Origin: Rs1 sp038900335
GTDB lineage: Bacteria > Pseudomonadota > Gammaproteobacteria > Pseudomonadales > Balneatricaceae
Assembly (NCBI GenBank): GCA_038900335.1
Contig: JBBMRB010000004.1
Span: 1 to 64,000, forward strand
Direction of reading: 5' to 3'
Length of the DNA: 64,000 nucleotides
The notes beneath the pieces were generated by a model. That model made no database searches. It was not told where the DNA came from and was given only the letters and a program-made list of their open reading frames with translations. Of the stretch, positions 18,563-27,204 are shown piece after piece. The stretch's first letter is position 1. Every line of letters starts with the position of its first letter. The translations under genes and the position numbers were made by a program.

Positions 18563-19531
18563 TTGGAAAATTCACAGCTACACAGTCATTTCGAACAATT
18601 TGAGCAATGGTTATCATCGCAAATTATTGGCCAAAGCCAATTAGTACAACGATTATTGATTACACTGCTAGCTGATGGCCATCTTCTTGTAGAAGGGGCG
18701 CCTGGTGTTGCTAAAACGCGGGCCATCAATGCAATGTCTAAGGGTTTGAGTGGCGATTTTCATCGTATTCAATTCACCCCAGACTTACTGCCTTCAGATG
18801 TCACTGGCAGTGACATTTATCATCCAGAGGATGGTAGTTTCTCTTTTTCTAAAGGTCCCATTTTTCATAATTTAGTATTGGCTGATGAAATAAATCGCGC
18901 GCCAGCTAAAGTGCAGTCGGCGTTGTTAGAAGCAATGGCTGAAAGACAGGTCAGTGTCGGTAGTAAGACTTATGCGCTACCCGCTGTTTTTATGGTAATG
19001 GCAACACAAAACCCGTTAGAACAAGAGGGCACATACCCGTTACCGGAGGCACAATTAGATCGTTTTTTGATGAAGGTTACTGTTAATTACCCCAATGCGG
19101 CAGCAGAGCGAGAAATACTGGCCCTTGCCCGTAATGAAGCGCGAGCACAGAGACAGGCCAAGCCAGAGTTGATAACTGATGAGCAGTTATTTGCTGCCCG
19201 CTCGCAAGTGTTAGCGGTGCATATGGCAAGCCCTATTGAAGAATATATAGTGCAGTTAACAATCGCTACCAGAGACCTTGCCCGTTATGATGATGCCCTA
19301 GCTCAATGGATAGAAGTAGGGGTTAGTCCACGAGCAACCATTGCTCTAGATAGATGCTCTAGAGCACTCGCCTGGCTTAATGGTCGTGATTATGTGACGC
19401 CAGAGGATGTGCAACAAATAATATATGACGTTTATCGTCATCGCCTGATTCTTACATTTGAAGCTGAAGCTAATGGTATTACAGCAGATACCGTCATTCA
19501 AAAACTGATTGAAAACGTGCCGCTAGGCTAG
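18563..19531 (+). CDS. MoxR-family AAA+ ATPase
   Basis: A 322-residue MoxR-type AAA+ chaperone with Walker A GAPGVAKT, Walker B LVLADEINRAP, sensor MVMATQNPLEQEGTYPLPEAQLDRF and a C-terminal lid. MoxR ATPases work with VWA-domain partners, which are encoded just downstream. The start is TTG at 18563, five bases after a strong AGGGAG; no better ATG precedes the conserved region. It is the first gene of a six-gene operon (18563-25752). Confidence 0.93.
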   Translation: MENSQLHSHFEQFEQWLSSQIIGQSQLVQRLLITLLADGHLLVEGAPGVAKTRAINAMSKGLSGDFHRIQFTPDLLPSDVTGSDIYHPEDGSFSFSKGPIFHNLVLADEINRAPAKVQSALLEAMAERQVSVGSKTYALPAVFMVMATQNPLEQEGTYPLPEAQLDRFLMKVTVNYPNAAAEREILALARNEARAQRQAKPELITDEQLFAARSQVLAVHMASPIEEYIVQLTIATRDLARYDDALAQWIEVGVSPRATIALDRCSRALAWLNGRDYVTPEDVQQIIYDVYRHRLILTFEAEANGITADTVIQKLIENVPLG

Positions 19532-19546
19532 GTATTAGGCACGTAA

Positions 19547-20509
19547 ATGAAAGATGCTAGTACGATTGCACCGTTACATAAATTCAATCTCAAAGGTGCT
19601 TACCCTGCGTTAGATGATTTGTTGGCGCTTAAAAAAGTAACTCATCAGCTGAGCCTAGATACGGTCATACGCCATACGCCGGCAGCCGGTAATTGGCAGA
19701 CACGCATACGTGGACGAGGCCTTGATTTTGCTGAAGTTAGGTTATATCAGCCAGGGGATGATATTCGCAGTATCGATTGGCGGGTGACGGCAAAGACACA
19801 AAAGACACACACACGCTTATTTACTCAAGAAAAAGAGCGCCCAATCATACTCGCTGCTGATATGCGTAGTGATATGTTTTTTGGCTCTATCAATTGTTTT
19901 AAGTCTGTTGTTTGTGCAGGTGCTATTAGTATGCTGGCTTGGATTGCCTTAAAAAGTAAAGATCGTGTGGGTGGCGTTATTATTGGTGATCACAAACATA
20001 TTGAATTGCGAGCTAAGGCCAGTAGAAGCAATGTATTATCATTTATTCATACCCTGCAAACATATTGTCAGCAATTAACCTCACCTATAGCAAGTGATAC
20101 TAAACAAACTCTGGATCAAATGTTTATCACGCTCATGAGAACAGCAAAACCTGGTAGCGCTGTTTATATAGCGAGTGATTTTCATGATATCGATCAAGTC
20201 AATATTGGCAGGTTATTAAAGCTAACACAGCACTGTCGATTAACATTTATAATGATATCAGACCCCTTAGAGTGGCAGCTGCCTAACAGTCGTCACTTAC
20301 AAGTCACTGATGGTATTAACCAAAGTGAGTTATTGGATACACAACACCATTTTATGCAGCAGCGCATGCAAAAGCTATTTGCTATTTGCCAGCGTCTTAA
20401 TATTGAAATATTAAACATTAGTACTGCTGATGACTTAGTGGCACTTATGCAAAATAGATTTAACGGCTATGCTAAAAAGCATTCAAAAAGAGGTGCTCAT
20501 GGGCAATAA
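19547..20509 (+). CDS. DUF58 protein
   Basis: A 320-residue DUF58 protein. The signature GRGLDFAEVRLYQPGDDIRSIDWRVTA is present at about residues 58-85, followed by a VWA-like fold (ILAADMRSDMFFG). DUF58 proteins are regular partners of MoxR ATPases; their biochemical role is still unclear. It lies 15 bases after the ATPase gene, and the next gene overlaps its end. Confidence 0.9.
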   Translation: MKDASTIAPLHKFNLKGAYPALDDLLALKKVTHQLSLDTVIRHTPAAGNWQTRIRGRGLDFAEVRLYQPGDDIRSIDWRVTAKTQKTHTRLFTQEKERPIILAADMRSDMFFGSINCFKSVVCAGAISMLAWIALKSKDRVGGVIIGDHKHIELRAKASRSNVLSFIHTLQTYCQQLTSPIASDTKQTLDQMFITLMRTAKPGSAVYIASDFHDIDQVNIGRLLKLTQHCRLTFIMISDPLEWQLPNSRHLQVTDGINQSELLDTQHHFMQQRMQKLFAICQRLNIEILNISTADDLVALMQNRFNGYAKKHSKRGAHGQ

Positions 20510-21065
20510 CGTACCATCTCTTGATCAATTGAAAGATTTACATTACCCAGAAGCGATTAGCCAATTACCGATAGCGCCAGGTTGGTGGTTGTTATTGATC
20601 ATCAGTGTCTTGCTAATCTTTACAGTGGCTCGTCTGATCTGGCGGTCGATCGGCAAAAATCGTTATCGACGTCAGGCTTTACAGCAACTAGATAGCATTT
20701 TTGCTGAGTATAGTGAGGCACAGCATAATCAACAGTTAATCATCGCATTGAATAATTTATTGAAAAGTGTGGCGTTAAAGCAATACCCTCATTATTTATG
20801 CGCATCTTTAAGTTGTAATAAATGGTTGTCCTTTTTGCAGTTAAGTATTGCTAAAAGTACAGCATTTAATCAACAGGCATTATTGCCGTTGTTACAGCTC
20901 TATCAAGCGCAGGTACAGTTATCAGCACAAGAGAAGAGCGAGTTACAAAAACACTCTAGATTGTGGATCAATAAGCATCTTGAATACGTGAAAATAAGTG
21001 CTTTACTGAACGCGCATTATATTGATAGCTCAAAAAACTTTGTTAAGGTGGCTGGCAATGTTTAG
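20499..21065 (+). CDS. DUF4381 membrane protein
   Basis: A 188-residue protein from the ATG at 20499, with GAGG upstream; an in-frame ATG at 20469 lies inside the previous gene and is less likely. It has one hydrophobic segment near residues 28-48 (WWLLLIISVLLIFTVARLIW) followed by a basic helical cytoplasmic part (YRRQALQQLDSIF). This matches DUF4381 proteins found in MoxR/VWA operons. It overlaps both neighbours, suggesting coupled translation. Confidence 0.85.
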   Translation: MGNNVPSLDQLKDLHYPEAISQLPIAPGWWLLLIISVLLIFTVARLIWRSIGKNRYRRQALQQLDSIFAEYSEAQHNQQLIIALNNLLKSVALKQYPHYLCASLSCNKWLSFLQLSIAKSTAFNQQALLPLLQLYQAQVQLSAQEKSELQKHSRLWINKHLEYVKISALLNAHYIDSSKNFVKVAGNV

Positions 21066-22107
21066 TTTTCAGTGGCCGTGGCTATTCGCTGCAATTGTAT
21101 TACCGCTATTGGTTTATCGCTTTGCAACACCGATAAAGCAAGATGCGAATGCTTTAAAGGTGCCGTTTTATCAGCACCTTGATATAAACAGCGATACAGT
21201 TAATCCCAGTATTAATAAACCAAAGCTTTTTTTGTTAGCTGTTATTTGGTTATTGCTGCTGATAAGTGCGGCAAAACCGGTATGGTTAGGTGAGCCTCAG
21301 CCTTTAGAGGCTAGCCCTAGGGATGTGATGTTGGCCGTTGATATTTCAGGCAGTATGGAGACAGCTGATATGCAACTAGGTAATGAGATGGTCGATCGCC
21401 TAGTGGGTATTAAAGTGGTACTTGATGGTTTTATTAAAAGGCGAAACCAAGACCGAATGGGACTGATTTTATTCGCTGACAATGCCTATGTGCAAACCCC
21501 TTTAACCATGGATCATCAAACGTTGGCAACGTTTCTAAATGATGCACAAATTGGCTTTGCCGGTCGCAATACAGCAATTGGAGATGCTATAGGTTTAGCA
21601 TTAAAGCGGATGAAAGACAGTGCTAAAGAAAGCAAGGTGCTTATTTTATTAACTGATGGCGCTAATACCGCAGGCACAGTGACACCATTAGATGCAGCGC
21701 AAGTAGCAGCTAAGCAGGGCTTGAAAATATATACCTTAGGCTTTGGTGCCGATGAGATGATAGTTAATAGTTTCTTTGGTAACCGCCGCGTCAACCCCTC
21801 CGCCGATTTAGATGAAGAGACATTACAGCAGATCGCTACATTAACGGGGGGGAAGTACTTTAGAGCGAGAAGTATCGATGAGTTGGTTGAAATATATCAA
21901 TTATTAGATCAGTTAGAGCCCCAGCCGCAGACAGGTAAAATCGTGACACCACAAATTAGCTTGTTTTATTGGCCGTTATCACTAGCGGGGCTACTTAGTG
22001 TGTTGTGGGCATTGTTTGCCCTTTTTTATGACAAACTAAGACGATTTAACAAAACCATCAATCCTAGAAATGATCAAACAAAAAGTAAGGAAGATTCTCG
22101 TGTTTGA
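21058..22107 (+). CDS. VWA-domain membrane protein (BatA-like)
   Basis: A 349-residue protein. Two N-terminal hydrophobic segments are followed by a von Willebrand A domain with the MIDAS motif DISGSM and VLILLTDGANTAG, and then a C-terminal membrane segment. This is the BatA layout, with the VWA domain outside the cytoplasmic membrane. ATG 21058 is chosen over 21022 because MFSFQWPWLFAAIVLPLLVY fits the family start. It overlaps the upstream gene by 8 bases. Confidence 0.88.
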   Translation: MFSFQWPWLFAAIVLPLLVYRFATPIKQDANALKVPFYQHLDINSDTVNPSINKPKLFLLAVIWLLLLISAAKPVWLGEPQPLEASPRDVMLAVDISGSMETADMQLGNEMVDRLVGIKVVLDGFIKRRNQDRMGLILFADNAYVQTPLTMDHQTLATFLNDAQIGFAGRNTAIGDAIGLALKRMKDSAKESKVLILLTDGANTAGTVTPLDAAQVAAKQGLKIYTLGFGADEMIVNSFFGNRRVNPSADLDEETLQQIATLTGGKYFRARSIDELVEIYQLLDQLEPQPQTGKIVTPQISLFYWPLSLAGLLSVLWALFALFYDKLRRFNKTINPRNDQTKSKEDSRV

Positions 22108-24013
22108 TGATTTTCACTTTATTCGCCCGCTGTGGTTATTGCTATTACCATTGGCAGTGTTGATTGTTTATTTACTGTGGCATAAAAAACTCAAGTCACA
22201 TCAATGGCTAGGTTACATTGAAGAGTCAATGTTATCCCATTTGATTTTGGGAGAGGCAAAAGCTAGGCCTAAATGGTTATTATGTGGTTTGCTGCTAGCT
22301 TGGGCTCTTCTTAGTTTTGCACTCGCTGGCCCTAGTTGGCAAAAAGTAGAGCAGCAACAGTATATAAATCAACAGCCCTTAGTTGTGGTTGTTGATTTAT
22401 CCCCCTCAATGTTGGTGGAAGATATAAAGCCATCAAGGTTGATCAAAATGCGTTTTAAGTTAATCGATTTACTTAAAGCCCGCAACGAAGGTTTAACCGC
22501 ATTAGTGGTTTATGCCGGTGATTCCCATATATTGGCGCCGCTAAGTGATGATACAGCAACCTTGGTTTCGCTAGTGCCAACATTGTCCCCACAAGTGATG
22601 CCTATATCAGGTAGCAATGTTGAAGAAGCTATAAGTCAATCAATTGAACTGCTAACAGATCAGGGTTTCCAATCAGCTAGTATCGTTGTCTTTACCGATG
22701 GCATTACCGAGCAAGCGCAATCCAATATAGATTCATTATTAAAAGATAAGAGCATTAGTCTATCGATACTAGGTGTTGGTACAGCGCAGGGTGCTCCCAT
22801 CCCAATATCCAGTGATTCCTTTGCTAAAGATGAGCAGGGTAATATTGTCTTAGCAAAGTTAAATGAATCTCAGTTGCGCTCAATGGCTGCTAAGCATAAT
22901 GGCATTTATTCAGCTCTGACATTATCAAATGATGATATAGAAGCGGTTTTAGCAGTTGTTAATAGTGAGGCTAGTTACTACCAGCAACAGGAGGTAAACA
23001 GTTCGATGGATCAATGGCAGGATATGGGCCAGTGGCTATTGTTGCTATTGCTGCCGTTGTCTTTAGTCGCTTTTCGCAAAGGTGTGTTATTGCAAATAAT
23101 GCTGTGTGCTTTGCTTGTGATACCGGTATTTATGCCACAACAAGCGATGGCAATGCAGTGGCAGCAGTTGTGGCAAACTGATAATCAACGTGCAGCGAAA
23201 GCATTTGAGCAACAGCAGTATAGGGAAGCTGCGCAGACATTTACTGATCAAGCTTGGCAGGGCGTTGCCCAGTATAAGGCAGAAGATCTGAGTGGGGCAG
23301 CTGCTGCTTTTGCTGGACAAAAAACAGCAGATGGTTGGTACAATCTGGCAAATACGTTGGCAAAACAAGGTAAGTTAGAAGAGGCTATTAAAAGTTATGA
23401 TGAAGCATTAAAGCTTGAGGCAACAATGCAAGATGCGATTGACAATAAAGCCTTGGTTAGTGAATTATTAAAACAACAGCAAGAGCAAAAACAGCGCTCG
23501 GATCAAGATCAGAACCAAGATCAGAACCAAGATCAAAAGCAGAGCCAGAACCAAGATCAGAACCAAGATCAAAAGCAGAGCCAGAACCAAGATCAGAGTA
23601 AAAATCAGAACCAAGATCAAAAGCAGAGCCAGAGCCAAGATCAGAGTAAAAATCAAGACCAGAACCAACATAAAGATAAGCAAGCATCAGATAATACTAA
23701 ACAAACTCAGTCCTCTAAAGAAAACATTGATGACTTAAAACAACAGCAGCGTGAGCAGGAACAGCAAGCGTTAGCTGAGAAAAATAATCGGCAAAACGAA
23801 GAGGCTGCCACTGAGCAATCAGCGCAAAGTGAAATATCACAGAGCGCTGCACTACAGGATGCGCTAGATAAGGAACAGTTAGATAATTGGTTAGGCCAGC
23901 TTCCAGAGGATGCGAGTCGTTTAATGAGAAATAAATTTAATTATGAGCTACAACAAAAACGCGAAGCTTATCGCAATGGTCAGTGGCAACCAGTTGAGGA
24001 GCAACGTTGGTGA
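22100..24013 (+). CDS. VWA-TPR protein with low-complexity linker (BatB/BatC fusion)
   Basis: About 637 residues from GTG 22100, which has AAGGAAG six bases upstream; ATG 22070 lies inside the previous gene and lacks such a site. Order of parts: two membrane segments, a VWA domain with VVDLSPSM, a third membrane segment (about 311-350), a TPR segment (WYNLANTLAKQGKLEEAIKSYDEAL), then about 65 residues built almost only of Q, D, N, S and K. A short charged conserved tail (LDNWLGQLPEDASRLMRNKF) ends the protein. BatB and BatC are separate in many bacteria. The linker is encoded by tandem repeats. Confidence 0.87.
   Translation: MFDDFHFIRPLWLLLLPLAVLIVYLLWHKKLKSHQWLGYIEESMLSHLILGEAKARPKWLLCGLLLAWALLSFALAGPSWQKVEQQQYINQQPLVVVVDLSPSMLVEDIKPSRLIKMRFKLIDLLKARNEGLTALVVYAGDSHILAPLSDDTATLVSLVPTLSPQVMPISGSNVEEAISQSIELLTDQGFQSASIVVFTDGITEQAQSNIDSLLKDKSISLSILGVGTAQGAPIPISSDSFAKDEQGNIVLAKLNESQLRSMAAKHNGIYSALTLSNDDIEAVLAVVNSEASYYQQQEVNSSMDQWQDMGQWLLLLLLPLSLVAFRKGVLLQIMLCALLVIPVFMPQQAMAMQWQQLWQTDNQRAAKAFEQQQYREAAQTFTDQAWQGVAQYKAEDLSGAAAAFAGQKTADGWYNLANTLAKQGKLEEAIKSYDEALKLEATMQDAIDNKALVSELLKQQQEQKQRSDQDQNQDQNQDQKQSQNQDQNQDQKQSQNQDQSKNQNQDQKQSQSQDQSKNQDQNQHKDKQASDNTKQTQSSKENIDDLKQQQREQEQQALAEKNNRQNEEAATEQSAQSEISQSAALQDALDKEQLDNWLGQLPEDASRLMRNKFNYELQQKREAYRNGQWQPVEEQRW
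23501..23665 (+). repeat. Coding minisatellite in the VWA-TPR gene
   Basis: Tandem repeats based on the 12-mer AACCAAGATCAG. A 36-base unit occurs twice in identical form (23513-23548, 23549-23584). A 48-base variant with one extra 12-mer follows (23585-23632), then a partial copy. All length steps are multiples of three, so the frame is kept. This is a likely length-variable tract. Confidence 0.9.
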
Positions 24014-25752
24014 AAATGATGAGTTATAAACTAAAGTCGTTATCTGTTTTTATTATTATCTTGTTAAACGTTCTAACTCTATCTTCAGTTAATGCAAAAA
24101 GCTTAAGCGCAAGTATAGATCGTAACGAGGTTGGGATAGCAGATACATTTACATTGACCTTAGTAGCACAAGATATAGTGACGCTTGCTCAGCCTGATTT
24201 TAGTGCTATGGCTAATGAGTTTGATATCCTCAGTCAAAGAGTTAGTCATAACATCGAAAATATTAACGGTGTTAACAATCAGAGTATTACCTGGAGTTTG
24301 CAATTACGACCTAAGAAATTAGGTAGTTTATTAATACCAAGTTTCAGCTTGTCAGGTGAAAAAAGTAACTCTTTAACGGTATTAGTAAAAAAAACAGACA
24401 TCGCCCAACAAGATAATAAAGATTTTCAATTACAACTGTTAGCAAATAAAGCCAGTGCTAAAGTAAATGAGCAAATTATCATGACACTGCGGTTGACTTT
24501 TGCCAAGAATGTGAACGCTTTAGAGGCAAGTAAGTTTGTTTTAGACAATGCGCGAATAGAAAAATTAGTGGATAAAAATTACGAAACAACTATAAATGGT
24601 CGCAATTATGGCGTTTATGAAATTAGCTATGCAGTTTTTATACATGAGCCAGGTGAGATAGAAATTCCTGTACAACAGGTTAACATAGGGCTGGGGCAGC
24701 GATCTTTTTTTAATAATAGAAATACTCAAACACTCGCACTGCAAAGTAACCCAATAAAAATTAATGTCAGTGCTATTGATGATGCGCAGCAACAAAACGT
24801 ACTCATCGCTGATGATTTAAAACTAACTGAATCTTGGTCCGGATTAAACGATAGCCTAAATCTAGGGGACTCTATTACACGTGAGATAACCTTGCAGGTT
24901 ACAGGTGTATTGGCGCAAACTATTCCTCCTATTACTCAAGCTCAAATTAGTGGCCTAAAAGTTTATCCAGAGCCTGCAAGTAAAGAAGAGCTTAAAACGG
25001 CAAAGGGCATCTCAGTCATTCGCTCGCGAAGCTTTGCCATTGTTGCAACGCAAGCTGGAGAGTTAGTACTACCAGAAATGTCCATACCTTGGTGGAACAC
25101 ACAAACTAAACAATTTGAAACAGCATTACTGCCTGAGAAAAAAATAATTGTTAAAGCAGCGCCAGTGAGTGATGATACAATGAGTAGCTCTCAATTAAAT
25201 GAGCAATTATCAGGCAATGGTGATGCGCTATCTAAAGCTTTGCAACAGACAGACACTCAGCCGCTAGCTGCAGTAGATAAAGAGAATATTAATAGTGAAT
25301 CAGTAACGCAAATTGTTGAAAAGCCAGTAAATAAATGGCTGATTGTGATTATTGTTTTTCTACTTCTTGTTATAGCCCTATTAGCCGTTTTGTTATTGCG
25401 TAGCCAAAAAAAGCCTAAAGCAGTTAGTACTCAAAAAGTTGGGCGAAAAGAGGCTAATGAAAAAGAGCAGTTTAATAAACTTTGCCAGCAGTTAGAGACA
25501 AAAGATTACGCAGCAGTTTATCATCAGTATCATCAATGGAAACAATTGTTCACTCGTGCAAATGAACCTTCAAAGGAGCTTAAACACAGTTTAACGTTGT
25601 TAGAGCAAACATTGTATTCAAACACTCAGCCGCTAGCTCAATGGAATGGCGCTGAATTTAAAAAGCTATTGAGTGCTTATCGCCAACAGTTACTTAGCAA
25701 GCAAGATAAACAAAAGAACATAGCGCTAGAGCTATACCAAGAAACATCATAA
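24007..25752 (+). CDS. batD: BatD-family protein
   Basis: About 581 residues. A signal peptide ends near VNA-KS. An extracytoplasmic region follows (SASIDRNEVGIADTFTLTL, typical of BatD beta-sandwich repeats), then a transmembrane helix (KWLIVIIVFLLLVIALLAVL) and a cytoplasmic tail. TTG 24007 and GTG 24010 lie after GAGGAG; ATG 24016 or 24019 are also possible, so the exact start is uncertain. It is the last gene of the moxR-DUF58-DUF4381-batA-batB/C-batD operon. Bat proteins were linked to aerotolerance and envelope stress in other bacteria; the role here is not known. Confidence 0.88.
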   Translation: MVKMMSYKLKSLSVFIIILLNVLTLSSVNAKSLSASIDRNEVGIADTFTLTLVAQDIVTLAQPDFSAMANEFDILSQRVSHNIENINGVNNQSITWSLQLRPKKLGSLLIPSFSLSGEKSNSLTVLVKKTDIAQQDNKDFQLQLLANKASAKVNEQIIMTLRLTFAKNVNALEASKFVLDNARIEKLVDKNYETTINGRNYGVYEISYAVFIHEPGEIEIPVQQVNIGLGQRSFFNNRNTQTLALQSNPIKINVSAIDDAQQQNVLIADDLKLTESWSGLNDSLNLGDSITREITLQVTGVLAQTIPPITQAQISGLKVYPEPASKEELKTAKGISVIRSRSFAIVATQAGELVLPEMSIPWWNTQTKQFETALLPEKKIIVKAAPVSDDTMSSSQLNEQLSGNGDALSKALQQTDTQPLAAVDKENINSESVTQIVEKPVNKWLIVIIVFLLLVIALLAVLLLRSQKKPKAVSTQKVGRKEANEKEQFNKLCQQLETKDYAAVYHQYHQWKQLFTRANEPSKELKHSLTLLEQTLYSNTQPLAQWNGAEFKKLLSAYRQQLLSKQDKQKNIALELYQETS

Positions 25753-25766
25753 AAAGAGTATTATTA

Positions 25767-26402
25767 ATGAAAATGCCAATTCTTTATAGTTTTCGTCGCT
25801 GCCCTTATGCGATGCGTGCGCGCTTAGCGATAGCCTATAGTCAGGTCAATGTGGTTTTAAGGGAAGTGGTGTTAAAGAATAAACCTGCGGCTATGCTCAA
25901 AGCCTCTGCTAAAGGTACTGTCCCTGTATTATGCTTAGCTGATGGTTGCATCATTGATGAAAGTTTAGATATTATGAAATGGGCGCTTACTCAAAATGAG
26001 CAAGCACAGTGGCCGCTCGAAGATGAGCAACAATTGGCGCTCATTGCGCATTGCGATGATGTTTTTAAAGGTTGGCTAGATAAGTACAAATATGCAGATA
26101 GGCATCCAGAGCATTCTATGGACTATTATAGAGAGCACTGCTGTGAGTTTTTAGCGGTACTTGAGCAGCAATTAGCAGGCAGTGATTATTTGTTTAGCGA
26201 GCAGATGTCATTGGCCGATGCTGCTATTTTTCCTTTTGTCAGGCAGTTTGCTCATGTCGATAGGCAGTGGTTTTATCAATCTGAGTTTATAAATGTCCAA
26301 CGCTGGTTAAACTTACAATTAGACTCCTCATTATTCCAAGCTATTATGTTCAAATATAAACCTTGGCAAGAAGAGGATGAAGAGGTGCTGTTTACACACT
26401 AA
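25767..26402 (+). CDS. Glutathione S-transferase family protein
   Basis: A 211-residue protein with a thioredoxin-like N-terminal domain (ILYSFRRCPYAMRARLAI, KGTVPVL, DESLDIMKW) and an all-helical C-terminal domain. The CPYA motif replaces a CxxC, leaving one cysteine at the active-site position, as in omega-like GSTs. The substrate is unknown. It starts 14 bases after batD and may be read through from that operon. Its 3' end overlaps arfB on the other strand by four bases. Confidence 0.85.
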   Translation: MKMPILYSFRRCPYAMRARLAIAYSQVNVVLREVVLKNKPAAMLKASAKGTVPVLCLADGCIIDESLDIMKWALTQNEQAQWPLEDEQQLALIAHCDDVFKGWLDKYKYADRHPEHSMDYYREHCCEFLAVLEQQLAGSDYLFSEQMSLADAAIFPFVRQFAHVDRQWFYQSEFINVQRWLNLQLDSSLFQAIMFKYKPWQEEDEEVLFTH

Positions 26403-26815
26403 TCAAATGTCTTGTTTTGCCTCAATGATTTATTTTGGCCATGCTTAGTTTTTTTGTCTAATCTTTTACGCTGCGAATTTTTACTCGGTTTGGTCGCTCT
26501 TCTAGGTTTTGCTATTACGGTAATAGACTTAACAATTTGCGCTAAGCGTTCCAGTGCTTCCGATTTGTTTTTTTCCTGTGTTCTATGCATTTGAGCTTTA
26601 ATGATGATAATACCTTCTTTAGTGATACGCTTATCAGCTAAGGCGAGCAGTCTCTCTTTGTAAACAGTAGGTAGAGAAGATTGCTGTATATCAAAACGTA
26701 AATGTATCGCGGATGATACTTTGTTAACATTTTGGCCACCGGCACCTTGTGCTCTAATTGGCAATAAAGTGACTTCTTCACTCTTTATAAATATATATGG
26801 CGTTATTTGTATCAT
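26399..26815 (-). CDS. arfB: Peptidyl-tRNA hydrolase ArfB (ribosome rescue)
   Basis: A 138-residue release-factor-like protein. IRAQGAGGQNVNKVSSAIHLRFD contains the catalytic GGQ motif. The C-terminal tail is very basic (RRATKPSKNSQRKRLDKKTK), which in this family enters the empty mRNA channel of stalled ribosomes. It lacks a codon-recognition domain. It is convergent with the GST gene. Confidence 0.95.
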   Translation of the reverse strand: MIQITPYIFIKSEEVTLLPIRAQGAGGQNVNKVSSAIHLRFDIQQSSLPTVYKERLLALADKRITKEGIIIIKAQMHRTQEKNKSEALERLAQIVKSITVIAKPRRATKPSKNSQRKRLDKKTKHGQNKSLRQNKTFD

Positions 26816-27204
26816 ATCTTTCTATTAATTATGGGATCTTAAACTATACTGAATATGAATAAGTACCGTAAAGTTTATATTATTGGGATTTTCTATTTTA
26901 TATAGTGTATTAATCATCCTTAGATTGGATGACGTTAAAATAGCAATTCCTAGATATAAAAATGATACACCATACGTTCGCTTTAGCTTAAATACAAATA
27001 TATAAGTATTTTTTTAGCTATTACAGGGGCTGCATACAGCGTTTGATGCGTTGCTATCATTTATGATGTGTACTCCCATGCTAATGACTTGATAGATTTA
27101 AGCGTGATTATAGCATTGGGTATTAAGTGTATTATTTTATGCGGACATGTATGTGTTGTTTGTTGTAATGTCCTGTGCAGTAGATATTAGAAAGAGATTG
27201 CAAT
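26816..27204. other. Gap between arfB and the sensor kinase gene
   Basis: About 390 very AT-rich bases. I see no clear promoter, hairpin or convincing gene. A 40-codon frame from TTG 26883 to 27005 encodes one hydrophobic stretch but lacks a ribosome-binding site. Confidence 0.4.

Noticed and set aside
23513..23665. CRISPR-like array of 36-base units
   Set aside because: The units are contiguous with no spacers, lie inside the VWA-TPR coding frame, and there are no cas genes.
23457..23687. Two antisense frames rich in Leu/Val or Ser/Gly/Asp opposite the minisatellite
   Set aside because: They are by-products of the tandem repeat read in the other direction.
26883..27005. Possible 40-residue membrane peptide
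   Set aside because: It would start at TTG, has no ribosome-binding site and sits in very AT-rich DNA. Nothing supports expression.
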